Source: Acidimicrobiales bacterium (GTDB lineage Bacteria > Actinomycetota > Acidimicrobiia > Acidimicrobiales > SKKL01). From it: a stretch of DNA of 64,000 bases. Numbering within the stretch: position 1 is the first letter of the stretch; each line of letters starts with the position of its first letter. The stretch is from contig JAXHLR010000004.1 in the NCBI GenBank assembly GCA_034521975.1, forward strand, positions 184,165 to 248,164. The letters are read 5' to 3'. Below the pieces are notes generated by a model, which was not told the DNA's origin, did not search any database, and saw only the letters and a list, made by a program, of their open reading frames with translations. Below are positions 8,966-17,647 of this stretch, in pieces. The translations under genes and the position numbers were made by a program.

Positions 8966-11900
8966 TCACCGCCGGTGGTGGACGCCCAGGTGGTCGAGGA
9001 AGGCTCCCGCGGGCAGGGGCCGAGCGAACAAGTAGCCCTGGGCATGATCGCACCCGTAGGAGCGCAGGGCGTCGAGCTGTTCGGCCGTCTCGACCCCTTC
9101 GCCCACCGTGGTCAACCCGAGGGACCGGGCCAGGCTCACGATCGCGGCCACGATCGCGGTGTCGCTGTCCGACACCGTGAGCCCGTCGACGAACTGGCGG
9201 TCGATCTTCAACACGTCGACCGCCAGGTGGCGAAGGTAGGCGAACGAGGAGTGACCCGTGCCGAAGTCGTCCAGGGCCACGAGCACTCCGGCCGCCTGGA
9301 TCGCCGCGAGCTCCTCGACCGGCCCCTGTCCCGCCAGCAGCGTGCTCTCGGTGATCTCGACGCACAGCTGGGCGGGATCGAGGTCGAACATGTCGATCAT
9401 GCGAGCGATGGTGGCGGCGACGCCACCGTCGGCGAGCTGGCGGACCGACACGTTGATGTGCATGGTGAACCGGTCGAGCGCGGCGGATCCGGTCCAGTCC
9501 GCAAGCTGGCGGGCGGCCTCGCACATCACCCACTCACCGATCGGTCCGATCAAGCCCGTCGATTCGGCCACCTCGAGGAACGCGACCGGTGCCAGCAGGC
9601 CCCGAGTCGGGTGCTGCCAACGAAGGAGGGCCTCGGCACCCACCACCGAGCCCGACCCCAGGTCGATGATCGGTTGGTAGTGCAGCACCAGCTCGCGAAC
9701 ATCGAGCGCGCGCCGCAACCCGGTCTCGACCTCGATGCGTTCGCTCGCGGTGTCGGCCAGCTCACCGGCGAAGACCGAACCCCGATCGCCACCCGATTCC
9801 TTGGCGTCGGCTCTGGCGGCATCGGCAGCACGCACGAGCGAGGCGCGGGTCGTCTGGTGGTCGCTCACGGCAGCGCCGACGGCAGCGGTGGCATAGAAGC
9901 GGTGGCCGCCGACGTTGAACGGTTCGCGGAACCGCTCGATGATCGAGTCGACCAACTCGGGGATCTCGTCGCGGTCGATCGGTTCGCAGAGCAGCGCGAA
10001 CTCGTCGCTGCCGAGCCGCGCGACCACATCGCCACCCCGCAGGGCCCCACGGAGCCGTTCGCCGGCCTCGACCAGCACCGCGTCGCCGACCTGGTGCCCG
10101 AGCGAGTCGTTGATGAGCTTGAACCGGTCGAGGTCGATCGACAACACGGCCAGCGGTGCACCCGTGAGCTGTCGTCGAGAGAGCGCCGCCTCGACCATCT
10201 CGTCGAACAGGCGGCGGTTGGGTAGTCCGGTGAGCGGATCCCTCCGGGCCTGTTCCACGAGCTCTGCTTCGTGCAGGTGCCGTTCGGTGATGTCGCGGAC
10301 GTTGATCACGATCCCCTGCACCGCCGGATCGTCGAGCAGGTTGGTCGAGACCTCCTCGATGTGCACCCAGGTCCCGTCGGGACGCAACATCCGGAAGGTG
10401 CCCGTCACCGATCTGCCAGGGCGAGCCAGGAGCTGGCGGCGGCACTCCTCCACGAAGTCGCGGTCGTCGGGGTGCACCAGCAGCAAGCGGATGCCGGGAT
10501 CGACGAGGTCCTCGGCCTGGCAGCCGGTGATGCGCAGCACGGCCGGGCTGATGTAGGTGGTCCTGAGCTCGCGGTCGAGCACACGCACCCCATCGGCCGC
10601 CTGGTCGACCATCGCCCGGAAGCGAGCCTCGTTCATGGCCAACTCGGTCTCGGCCTCGCAGCGGCGCAGCGCCGAGCCGAAGATGTTGGCGCAGGCCTCG
10701 AGCGCCCAGACGACCGGTTCTGGCCACCAGATCTCCTCGGTGACGGCATCGAGGCCGATGAGGCCGTAGAGCTCGCCCTCGACGAACATCGCCTGGGCCG
10801 CCATCGACCGGATCTCCTGGCTCTCCAGGATCGCCCGCTCGGCGACCAGATCGTCGCCCATGGCCGCGACCGACCCGATCAGAAGCGGACGGGAGTCTCC
10901 GATCCAATCTGCGAAGCCGGGGAGATCCTCGATCTGGAGTCCCGCGAGATCCTCGATGACGCTCGTGATGCCGGGAGCGCACCATTCGTGGGTGTTGTCG
11001 ATGTGCCGGTGGTCGGAATGGAGCTGGAAGATCCAGGCCCGATCGGCCTGGGCGAAGGTGCCGAGGGCAGCGAGGGACTCCTCGATGGCCTGGTCGATCC
11101 GATCTGCGCTGACCTCCACGAAGCCGGCAGAGATGCGGGCCACGAGGTCGTCGGCCTCCAGCCGCGAGCGCAGCATGGCTTCGGTACGGCGGCTGGCGGT
11201 GATGTCGCGGCCGTAGATCACCAGCGAGTCGACTCCGGGGACCCCGAGCTGGTTGACGATCCACGACTCCATCCACCGCCACTCACCCGACGCCGCCGGC
11301 ACACGCAGCACGAGCTCGTGCTGGCTCCCTTGCGCCCCGTCGCGGGCCGCCGCGAACGATGCTCGCGCCCGCTCGACGTCGTCAGGGTGGATGGCCGAAG
11401 CGAGGTCACCCACCGAGGTCCCGGCCCCTGCGAGCAGTGTCTCGGCTTGGGGAGACGTGTACAGGATCCGACCGTCGGGTTCGGCCATGATGACCGCGTC
11501 GGTCGACGCGGTGATCAGCGAGCGGAACCGCTGCTCGGACTCGGCCACACGACGCTCGGCGGCGACCTGGTCAGAGACGTCGCGGGCGGTGACGACGATC
11601 CCGTCGACCCCGGGAACGCCGAGGCGGTTGCGGGAGAGGATCTCGACCCACACCCAGCGCTCGTCGCGGTTGCGGATCCGGAGGCGTTTGCGCCGCATGG
11701 GGCTCCCGGCCACGAACTGCTCGAGCGAGAACCGTATGCTGGGGCGATCGTCGGGGTGGATGAACGCGGTGATCGGAGTCGGCCCGTCTGCGGGAACCCA
11801 GCCCAGGGTGTCGCTGGCCGAGCGGTTGGCGTGGAACAGCTGACCCGACCGATCGAGCACGACCAGCATTTCGATCGCGTCGTCCAGAAGCGCGGCTCGG

Positions 11901-11968
11901 TCCCCCACCGACAATCGCGGGGGCCGCCCTGGCTCATCTGGGGAAGACTCGATCGCCTCGTGCACCAC
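8966..11968 (-). CDS. PAS/GAF sensor with GGDEF and EAL domains (probable c-di-GMP phosphodiesterase)
   Basis: A 1000-residue cytoplasmic sensor. PAS domains near 20-130 (IEMLVVLDRSGQLFHANRSA) and 140-260 (LITASTDAVIMAEPDGRI) precede a GAF-like segment (ISAGFVEVSADRIDQAIEES onward), a third PAS, then GGDEF and EAL. The cyclase motif is GSDEF (residues 653-657), a deviation from GGDEF, although RGGD is kept five residues before it. The EAL domain looks active: EALLRW at residue 779 and DDFGTGHSSFAYLRHL. Net activity is therefore probably c-di-GMP hydrolysis, with GGDEF possibly acting as a GTP-sensing module. The frame is open to 12190, overlapping the divergent gene at 12108; GTG at 11968, after TAGGACAGG, is the preferred start, with ATGs at 12124-12151 as alternatives. 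Confidence 0.9.
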   Translation of the reverse strand: MVHEAIESSPDEPGRPPRLSVGDRAALLDDAIEMLVVLDRSGQLFHANRSASDTLGWVPADGPTPITAFIHPDDRPSIRFSLEQFVAGSPMRRKRLRIRNRDERWVWVEILSRNRLGVPGVDGIVVTARDVSDQVAAERRVAESEQRFRSLITASTDAVIMAEPDGRILYTSPQAETLLAGAGTSVGDLASAIHPDDVERARASFAAARDGAQGSQHELVLRVPAASGEWRWMESWIVNQLGVPGVDSLVIYGRDITASRRTEAMLRSRLEADDLVARISAGFVEVSADRIDQAIEESLAALGTFAQADRAWIFQLHSDHRHIDNTHEWCAPGITSVIEDLAGLQIEDLPGFADWIGDSRPLLIGSVAAMGDDLVAERAILESQEIRSMAAQAMFVEGELYGLIGLDAVTEEIWWPEPVVWALEACANIFGSALRRCEAETELAMNEARFRAMVDQAADGVRVLDRELRTTYISPAVLRITGCQAEDLVDPGIRLLLVHPDDRDFVEECRRQLLARPGRSVTGTFRMLRPDGTWVHIEEVSTNLLDDPAVQGIVINVRDITERHLHEAELVEQARRDPLTGLPNRRLFDEMVEAALSRRQLTGAPLAVLSIDLDRFKLINDSLGHQVGDAVLVEAGERLRGALRGGDVVARLGSDEFALLCEPIDRDEIPELVDSIIERFREPFNVGGHRFYATAAVGAAVSDHQTTRASLVRAADAARADAKESGGDRGSVFAGELADTASERIEVETGLRRALDVRELVLHYQPIIDLGSGSVVGAEALLRWQHPTRGLLAPVAFLEVAESTGLIGPIGEWVMCEAARQLADWTGSAALDRFTMHINVSVRQLADGGVAATIARMIDMFDLDPAQLCVEITESTLLAGQGPVEELAAIQAAGVLVALDDFGTGHSSFAYLRHLAVDVLKIDRQFVDGLTVSDSDTAIVAAIVSLARSLGLTTVGEGVETAEQLDALRSYGCDHAQGYLFARPLPAGAFLDHLGVHHRR

Positions 11969-12107
11969 ACCCTGTCCTACCGTTGGGTCGTTGGTCTCGT
12001 CGTCGGCGGCGACGTCGTCGAGATGAGCGTCCAGCCACTCTGGCGCCGATGCCGCCTCCTCACGAAGTACCGTCGCAAAGGACCGATCGCCACACCAGGA
12101 GGCTCCA

Positions 12108-12464
12108 GTGCGAACCCTGCTCATCCGTTGGGCCATCCTCACCCTCGGCATCGCGGCCGCCGCCTGGCTGTTCGACGGCGTCGAGGTCACCGGCGGGTTC
12201 TGGGGCTATGTCTGGGTGGCCGCCGTCCTCGGGCTGGTCAACGCGGTGATCCGCCCCGTGCTCATCCTCTTGACCCTGCCCATCACCCTGGTCACCCTCG
12301 GTCTGTTCATCCTCGTGATCAACGCCATCACCCTGGGGATCACCGACTGGTTGAGCGACACCATCGCCATCGACGGGTTCCTCACCACCCTGCTCGCCGC
12401 CGCGGTGATCTCCCTGGTGTCGTGGGCAGTCAGCGGGATTCAAGGATCGTCGTTCAAGCGATAG
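12108..12464 (+). CDS. Phage holin family 4 / YvlD-like small membrane protein
   Basis: A 118-residue polytopic protein with four hydrophobic helices: LLIRWAILTLGIAAAAWL, GYVWVAAVLGLVNAVIRPVL, LTLPITLVTLGLFILVINAI and FLTTLLAAAVISLVSWAV. The VNAVIRPVLILLTLPITLVT segment is characteristic of the family known as phage holin family 4 (YvlD), which is widespread in bacterial chromosomes and has no demonstrated holin activity there. AGGAGG six nt before the GTG at 12108 fixes the start. It is divergent from the PAS/GAF-GGDEF-EAL gene and followed after 12 nt by the DUF3039 gene. Confidence 0.85.
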   Translation: MRTLLIRWAILTLGIAAAAWLFDGVEVTGGFWGYVWVAAVLGLVNAVIRPVLILLTLPITLVTLGLFILVINAITLGITDWLSDTIAIDGFLTTLLAAAVISLVSWAVSGIQGSSFKR

Positions 12465-12467
12465 TCT
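12462..12467 (+). promoter_or_regulatory. -10 hexamer TAGTCT before the DUF3039 gene
   Basis: TAGTCT overlaps the TAG stop of the membrane protein gene and lies 9 nt before the ATG at 12477. TTCAAG lies 17 nt upstream as a weak -35. No Shine-Dalgarno sequence is present, so a leaderless or near-leaderless transcript is likely. Confidence 0.35.
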
Positions 12468-12476
12468 CTCTGTTCG

Positions 12477-12701
12477 ATGTCGCATCCCTCGCTCGCTCCT
12501 ACCCCCGTCCGACCCGAGCTCGACGACGGCGACCACGACCGGTTCGCCCACTACGCGCGCAAGGCCGACATCACCAGGGCCGCGGTCACCGGCGAGATGA
12601 TCACCGCGATGTGCGGCAAGAAGTTCACACCCACCCGTGATCCCGAGCGCTACCCAGTCTGTCCCACCTGCGCGGAGATCAAAGCGTCCCGGTCAGGGTG
12701 A
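12477..12701 (+). CDS. DUF3039 domain-containing protein
   Basis: A 74-residue actinobacterial protein of unknown function. It shows the DUF3039 pattern: DDGDHDRFAHYARKADI, AAVTGEMITAMCGKKF and PERYPVCPTCAEI. The single Cys in MCGKKF together with CPTC suggests a small metal-binding (zinc-ribbon-like) fold, which is inference from the spacing. It has no membrane segment. Its stop overlaps the next start (GTGA), so the two are probably translated together. The start at 12477 is the only ATG before the conserved core. Confidence 0.85.
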   Translation: MSHPSLAPTPVRPELDDGDHDRFAHYARKADITRAAVTGEMITAMCGKKFTPTRDPERYPVCPTCAEIKASRSG

Positions 12702-13198
12702 GCTCCACCGACCTGTGCGAGGTGCTGGACCGGCTCGGCGGCTCGCGCCTCACCCGAGCCGAGTGGACCCGGGTGTCCGACGCGCTCGAACAAGCCTGTG
12801 CCGACGCCGAGGCCGGCCGTACCGACCGGCTCGAGGCTGTCACCGCCGAGCTCTCGAACACCGCGTTCGGTGCCACGGTGCGCACCCGCCTCGACCGTGA
12901 CCGGACCCCCGCCCCCATCGTGGTACCGACCAAGCCGAGTCGCGCGCTGCCTGTGGTCGGGGCGGTCTGTGGCCTGACCCTGCTCGCCCTGGGCTGGGCG
13001 ATGGGTGGCCGGGTGGTCCTGGTGGGCACAGCCGCCTTCGCCCTGTTCATCCTCGTCGTGGCCGTCGCCGGCACCCGCTCGGTGGCGGCACGACGAATCC
13101 GAGTCGGGTCCGCCGCCGCTCAGCAGCCGGGCGAACCGGTGCCCGACCCCGTTCGCTCCCAGATGGAGCGGGTGCGGACGACTCTGGGGTGCGGCTGA
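12698..13198 (+). CDS. Membrane protein with CATRA-associated-small-protein-like N-terminus
   Basis: A 166-residue protein with no firm family assignment. Residues 1-70 (CEVLDRLGGSRLTRAEWTRV, then SDALEQACADAEAGRTDRLE) form a two-helix pattern recalling the CATRA-associated small protein family of predicted conflict systems. That resemblance is from memory and unverified. Two transmembrane helices follow (about 88-106 and 109-130), then a Pro-rich tail. The GTG at 12698 overlaps the DUF3039 stop. The gene converges on the pilin gene with abutting stop codons: TGATCA at 13196-13201 holds both TGAs. Confidence 0.6.
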   Translation: MSSTDLCEVLDRLGGSRLTRAEWTRVSDALEQACADAEAGRTDRLEAVTAELSNTAFGATVRTRLDRDRTPAPIVVPTKPSRALPVVGAVCGLTLLALGWAMGGRVVLVGTAAFALFILVVAVAGTRSVAARRIRVGSAAAQQPGEPVPDPVRSQMERVRTTLGCG

Positions 13199-13990
13199 TC
13201 AGTCTGAGGCGGGGAAGACGACCGTGGTCTTGACGTTCGACCCGTCGAAGTCGACCGGGTTGCCGGAGCTGTCCTCCACACCGGTGATCGTGTAGCTCAC
13301 CCACTCGATGGCGTCCTGGTTGTTCCCCTTGTCCTTCGGGCCGTCCATGTTCTTGTCCGAAGTCGTGCCGCCACCGTCGTAGACCGACACGCTGCGGTCC
13401 TCGGTTTCCCCGTTCGAGTACTCGACCTCGACGATCACTGTCTGGCTCCCCTGGAGCTGGAGGCCGTCGCTGCCGGCGACGGTGAGATCGACGGTGGATG
13501 ACCACTTGTGGCTGCTGCCGTTCCGGGTCGCCGTGGCGTCGAGCGTGGTGGTCGCCGCAGGCGGGTCGTCACCATCGGAATCCTCGGAGTCGTCGCCACC
13601 CGAGTCGTCGTTCTCCTCGTCGGTTCCGCCGACATCGGAGTCGTCGGACCCACCCGAACCTCCGGACCCACCGCTGCCATCGGACCCACCGCTGCCGTCC
13701 GAACCACCGGGCCCGTCCGAGCCACCGGAACCGTCCGACTCGGACTCGTCGGCGGAATCGGATCCGCCGGTGTCCTGACCGGTCTCGCTGCCGGTCCCGA
13801 CCGCCTGCTGGACGTCATCGAAGGTCTCGGAGGCCGCGCCGCCCAACATGGTGAGCGCTCCGACCGAGACGACGGAGATGAGTGCGACCAGCAGGGCGTA
13901 CTCGACGATGGTTGCACCTCGGTCGCCACCGATGCGGTGGTGCCGGGTTGCAGCAACGTCGTGGCGGTGATGCTGCGGTCGTGGCGTCAT
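13199..13990 (-). CDS. Flp-type pilin fused to Ser/Gly/Asp stalk and C-terminal domain
   Basis: A 263-residue exported protein. A 24-residue leader precedes GATIVEYALLVALISVVSVG, a class III (Flp) signal with Gly at the cleavage site and Glu5/Tyr6 of the mature form, followed by a single hydrophobic helix. Ordinary Flp pilins end after about 60 residues. Here a low-complexity region (about residues 75-160) of Ser, Gly, Asp and Glu follows, and then a predicted beta-rich domain of about 100 residues (TTTLDATATRNGSSHKWSST onward). It is probably a minor pilin or a surface-displayed domain anchored by a pilin-like helix. No tad assembly genes are in the window. The ATG at 13990 gives a basic leader starting MTPRPQHHRHDV. 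Confidence 0.75.
   Translation of the reverse strand: MTPRPQHHRHDVAATRHHRIGGDRGATIVEYALLVALISVVSVGALTMLGGAASETFDDVQQAVGTGSETGQDTGGSDSADESESDGSGGSDGPGGSDGSGGSDGSGGSGGSGGSDDSDVGGTDEENDDSGGDDSEDSDGDDPPAATTTLDATATRNGSSHKWSSTVDLTVAGSDGLQLQGSQTVIVEVEYSNGETEDRSVSVYDGGGTTSDKNMDGPKDKGNNQDAIEWVSYTITGVEDSSGNPVDFDGSNVKTTVVFPASD
13635..13745 (-). repeat. Degenerate 15-nt repeats encoding GGSDG/GGSGG units
   Basis: Within the pilin-like gene, related 15-nt units encode runs such as GGSDGSGGSDGSGG. The array is imperfect and lies between the pilin helix and the C-terminal domain. Slippage could change stalk length between strains. Confidence 0.7.
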
Positions 13991-14098
13991 GGTTCCAGGA
14001 TCGGCCTGTTGAGGCCCTGACCACATAGGTCACTGGTCCCGACCGCATGGTCCGTCAGCATCATTTTTCGCTGTCAGGGAGCCGTTCGGCCCACGCGA

Positions 14099-16300
14099 TC
14101 AGCGTTCCGACGCCACCGTCTCGCTCTCGGCGGCGGCATCGAGCAGGTCGCGGACCAAATCGTCGAACTCCAGCGCTGGGCCCGCCTCGGACCACCAGTT
14201 GTCGGTCCGCAGCATCAAGCCGACATCGCTGGACAGATCGACCACGTAGGTGCCGGTGATGGTCGAGAGTCCCACCCGCTCGGAGGACAGCTCACCGTCC
14301 TCGGTGACGCACGGGCAGTTGGGGGCCAGGCCGAGTCCGTAGTAGCCGTCACCATCGGCGTCGGTGGTCGCCATCTGTCGGACCGCCTCGTCGTCGAGCG
14401 CCTCGGTCAGGGTCCACCGGAACAGGCGGGCACCGTCGACCGTGGTGCCGTGCAGCCCGCCCGCGCCCCAGAGGTTGCCGCGGTACTCGCCGTCGCCGGG
14501 ATGGGTCACATCGCCCGTGGGCATGAGGTCCTCGTCGATCAGCACCTCGACCCCGGCCTCGGACGCGATCGACTCCATCGCATCGCGCCACCTCGACCCG
14601 CTGGCTTCCTCGAGACCCCAGGTGAGCAGGTAGTACCCAACCCTCGAGTACTCGTACTGCTCGCCCGGCTCGTGGGCGAGCTCGGGGCTCTCGAAGTAGG
14701 CGCCGACCTCGTCGATGGGAGTGGCCTCGAGCAGCTCGCCGTCGAGCTCCGACGGCAGTCCCGCGCGGTGCCCGGCCAGCTGCTCGAAGGTCATCTCGTC
14801 GGCGTGGGGCACCGAGGCCAGGTAGTCGTCGAGTGGAGCGTCGAGGCTGATGGCACCTTCGTCGGCGAGCTGCATCATCCAGGCCACGGTCATCGTCTTG
14901 CTCATCGACCACCACGGAAACGGTTCGATGGCGGCCTCGCGACCGTCGCGGGTCCACTGCAGCAACACGACCTCGTCCTCACCGTCGACCAACGCCACCT
15001 CGATGAGCTCGGTGTCCAGGTCGACCAGCAGCGAGTCGTTCTCCTCGAGCCACCGCTCGAAGGCCCGGTTCAAGGCGTCCTCGTCGAGTGTTCCCGGAAC
15101 GGCCGAATCCCCCGCCGCCAGCTGGTCGAGATCGCCGGGGACGACCTCCGCCTCGTCGGCCCGGGCTTGGACCGCCTCGCCCGACGGCACGAGCCGGACC
15201 CGATCGGGGTCCAGATCGCCCGAGACGAGGGCGAGCCCGACCACAACAGCCGCCGGCGCCACCGCCAGTCGGACCGCGGCAGGAGCCGAACGGGCCGGGC
15301 GACGGGCGGCTCGATCCTCGACGCTGCCCAGCACCGCCGCCGCGGCCAGGGTCACCACGACGACCACGACCAACCCCAGGGCACTGGCGACCGGAGCGAA
15401 CAGGTCGTGACGGTGCACCACGCGTTCGGCCACCACCAGTCCGAATCCGTGCCACAGGTAGATGGTGAGCGCACGCGAGCTCGACCACCCGATGAACTGG
15501 CGAGGCAGACGCCCCGGCGACGACAACCGTCCGCGAATGCCAGCCAGCAGGCCGATGGTGGCAACACCCACGAGCAGGTGTATCGGCAGCGACCCGTTGA
15601 TGACGCCCATCGGGGCACCGTCGACGAGGTACCAGAGCACCGCCAGGCCGGCGGCCAGAACCCCGACCGGGACCGCACGGCGGGGCTTCAGCTCGAGCCG
15701 GCCCATGGCGGTGAGCATGCCGGCCATGACGAAGAAGGGGAACAGCGCCGCATCGGCCACGGCGAGTGGCACCTCGTTTCCTGCCGCCTGCCAGGCCCAC
15801 ACCCCGACCGTGGCCGCGACGGGAACCGAGAGCACCCGGAGCCCGAACCGCCGGCACGCCCAGGAGAGCGCGGCGCCGGCGATCACCACCCACAGGTAGG
15901 CCCGCAGGTACCACAACGGGATCCAGAGCCCGGGCATGGTGCTGGAACCCACCGGATCGCCGATCGGAACGATCCACCACAACGCGTCGACCAACCGGGG
16001 GCGCCACCCCGACCAGACCATGACCGTGGCCGCCACCAGCCCGAACAGCCAGAACGGCACCAGGAGGCGACTCACCCTGGCCCACAGTGTGCTCCGGTAG
16101 CCATGCTTGTCGAGCGACTGCTGGAGAAGGACCCCGGCCACATAGAACATGGCGGGCATGGCGGCGAACCAGCTCAGCCACGGCCAGGCAAGGGCGTGCC
16201 ACACGACCACCCGCCACAGCGCGATCGCCTTGACCGCGTCGAGGAAGCCGTCGCGGTGCTGCGTCGGTCGGTTCGACACCTCGTTGGTGGCAGCGATCAT
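14099..16300 (-). CDS. Acyltransferase-3 membrane domain fused to class C beta-lactamase-like hydrolase
   Basis: A 733-residue two-domain protein. Residues 1-370 form an acyltransferase-3 (OafA/YrhL-like) membrane domain starting FLDAVKAIALWRVVVWHALA, with about ten hydrophobic helices and LTIYLWHGFGLVVAERVVHR near its end. After an acidic linker, residues about 440-733 form a beta-lactamase/penicillin-binding-like serine hydrolase: SMSK (Ser465, SxxK), then YSR where YxN is usual, then AGGLHGTTVDGARLF. The extracellular hydrolase could act on the group handled by the membrane acyltransferase, or on peptidoglycan. The replaced Asn may alter specificity or abolish activity. The frame is open to 16864, but the ATG at 16300 starts just before the conserved domain and clears the divergent DUF3089 gene. 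Confidence 0.85.
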   Translation of the reverse strand: MIAATNEVSNRPTQHRDGFLDAVKAIALWRVVVWHALAWPWLSWFAAMPAMFYVAGVLLQQSLDKHGYRSTLWARVSRLLVPFWLFGLVAATVMVWSGWRPRLVDALWWIVPIGDPVGSSTMPGLWIPLWYLRAYLWVVIAGAALSWACRRFGLRVLSVPVAATVGVWAWQAAGNEVPLAVADAALFPFFVMAGMLTAMGRLELKPRRAVPVGVLAAGLAVLWYLVDGAPMGVINGSLPIHLLVGVATIGLLAGIRGRLSSPGRLPRQFIGWSSSRALTIYLWHGFGLVVAERVVHRHDLFAPVASALGLVVVVVVTLAAAAVLGSVEDRAARRPARSAPAAVRLAVAPAAVVVGLALVSGDLDPDRVRLVPSGEAVQARADEAEVVPGDLDQLAAGDSAVPGTLDEDALNRAFERWLEENDSLLVDLDTELIEVALVDGEDEVVLLQWTRDGREAAIEPFPWWSMSKTMTVAWMMQLADEGAISLDAPLDDYLASVPHADEMTFEQLAGHRAGLPSELDGELLEATPIDEVGAYFESPELAHEPGEQYEYSRVGYYLLTWGLEEASGSRWRDAMESIASEAGVEVLIDEDLMPTGDVTHPGDGEYRGNLWGAGGLHGTTVDGARLFRWTLTEALDDEAVRQMATTDADGDGYYGLGLAPNCPCVTEDGELSSERVGLSTITGTYVVDLSSDVGLMLRTDNWWSEAGPALEFDDLVRDLLDAAAESETVASER

Positions 16301-16426
16301 GACTGACTCGGTGGGGTCGCCGGGCGACGGTCGACAGCAGGTGGCCTCTTCAGTGTGGCAGTCGAGGGCGGAACTGCTCACGCATCGAGGCGGTACCGTG
16401 GCGCCGCAGTGATGGGGGAGCCCGGG

Positions 16427-17635
16427 ATGACGAGTCGAACGCTGGCGACGGCGCTGGCGGTGGGACTGCTGGCGCTGGCCGCCTGCGCCGATGACGAGGT
16501 CGGCTCCGGTGACCGGCGGCGAACGCCCACCCCCTTGCCGGAGACGACCCTCGGTGCCGAGATCACCGACCCCTCGATCGACCCCTCGATCGACCCCGAC
16601 GAGCCTGCCCCGACCGGCGGGACCTACTCCCGTCCCCAGCACTGGCTCTGCCTGCCCGATCGTCACGATGCCTGCGACGTCGACCTCGACACCACCAGGA
16701 TCGACCGCGACGGAACCCGAACGGTCGAACACGTCGAACCGGCCGTCGACCCACCGATCGACTGCTTCTACGTCTACCCCACCGTGTCTCAGGCTCCCGA
16801 GCCCAACAGCGGTCTGGAGCCCACCGACGCCGAGCGCCGCGCCGTACGTGCCCAGTTCGCCCACTTCGCCTCCTCATGCCGACTCTTTGCCCCCATGTAC
16901 CGCCAGATCACCCGCGCCGCGCTCACCGGGGCCGCCGATGGGATCGCCGACAGGGGACTCGCCTACCGCGACGTGGTCGAGGCCTGGGAGCACTACCTCG
17001 CCCGCTACAACGAGGGACGCGGTGTGGTGCTGATCGGGCACTCCCAGGGCGCCGGCCACCTCCGCGAGCTGCTCACCCGTCGCGTCGACCCGACACCCAC
17101 CGAACGACGGTTGCTCGTCTCGGCCGTGCTGCTCGGCACCACGGTTCGCACCCCGGTCGACGACGAGGTCGGCGCACACCTCGATCACATCGAACCGTGT
17201 CGGAGCGAGACCGAGGTGGGCTGCGTGGTGAGCTTCTCCACCTATCCCGCCGATGCCCCTCCGGGCGACACCGGCTTCTTCGCAGGGGTGCGCGACACCG
17301 AGGACGAGCGCGCGGTGTGCACCAACCCGGCCGCGCTCGAAGGTGGGCGCGCGCCGCTCGACAGCATCCTGGTCGCCCATCCCGATCGCGACGGCGAGGT
17401 GTCCACACCATGGGTTCGCTACGTGGGGCTCGCCGAGGGCGACTGCGTCGAGGACGGCGACTACCACTACCTGTCCGCCACCTTCACCTCCACCGACAGC
17501 GACACATGGCCCAGCGACCTCGGTGGTCGGCTCACACCGGAATGGGGCCTGCACCTCATCGACGCCAACATCGCCCTGGGCGACCTCGTCGGCCTGGTCG
17601 CCGCACAAGGCGAGATGTACGCGTCGGAGCACTGA
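16427..17635 (+). CDS. DUF3089 family lipoprotein (predicted alpha/beta hydrolase)
   Basis: A 402-residue predicted lipoprotein of DUF3089, an alpha/beta-hydrolase-like family. The signal peptide TLATALAVGLLALAAC ends in a lipobox cysteine. The family core has IDCFYVYPTVSQAP, RLFAPMYRQITR and the nucleophile elbow GVVLIGHSQGAGHLRELL. Late Cys residues (CRSETEVGCVVSFS, EGDCVEDGD) suggest disulfides in an extracytoplasmic enzyme. The ATG at 16427 is chosen because GGGGAG lies 6 nt upstream and the signal peptide then starts cleanly; the frame is open from 16355. It is divergent from the acyltransferase/beta-lactamase fusion, and the two could share an envelope role. Confidence 0.88.
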   Translation: MTSRTLATALAVGLLALAACADDEVGSGDRRRTPTPLPETTLGAEITDPSIDPSIDPDEPAPTGGTYSRPQHWLCLPDRHDACDVDLDTTRIDRDGTRTVEHVEPAVDPPIDCFYVYPTVSQAPEPNSGLEPTDAERRAVRAQFAHFASSCRLFAPMYRQITRAALTGAADGIADRGLAYRDVVEAWEHYLARYNEGRGVVLIGHSQGAGHLRELLTRRVDPTPTERRLLVSAVLLGTTVRTPVDDEVGAHLDHIEPCRSETEVGCVVSFSTYPADAPPGDTGFFAGVRDTEDERAVCTNPAALEGGRAPLDSILVAHPDRDGEVSTPWVRYVGLAEGDCVEDGDYHYLSATFTSTDSDTWPSDLGGRLTPEWGLHLIDANIALGDLVGLVAAQGEMYASEH

Positions 17636-17641
17636 CATACT
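17636..17641 (+). promoter_or_regulatory. -10 hexamer CATACT before the aminotransferase
   Basis: CATACT lies exactly 6 nt before the GTG at 17648. No Shine-Dalgarno sequence is present, so a leaderless transcript is likely. Confidence 0.35.
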
Positions 17642-17647
17642 GCGCTG

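Noticed and set aside
12108..12464. Phage remnant suggested by the holin-family name
   Set aside because: The family name is historical. No phage genes, integrase or attachment repeats are nearby.
10271..12640. A 789-codon plus-strand frame
   Set aside because: It is antisense to the PAS/GAF-GGDEF-EAL gene and, at its end, out of frame with the YvlD-like and DUF3039 genes.
16301..16864. N-terminal extension of the acyltransferase/beta-lactamase frame
   Set aside because: It would run antisense through the DUF3089 gene, and the extra residues are low-complexity Gly/Val/Arg. The ATG at 16300 starts just before the conserved domain.
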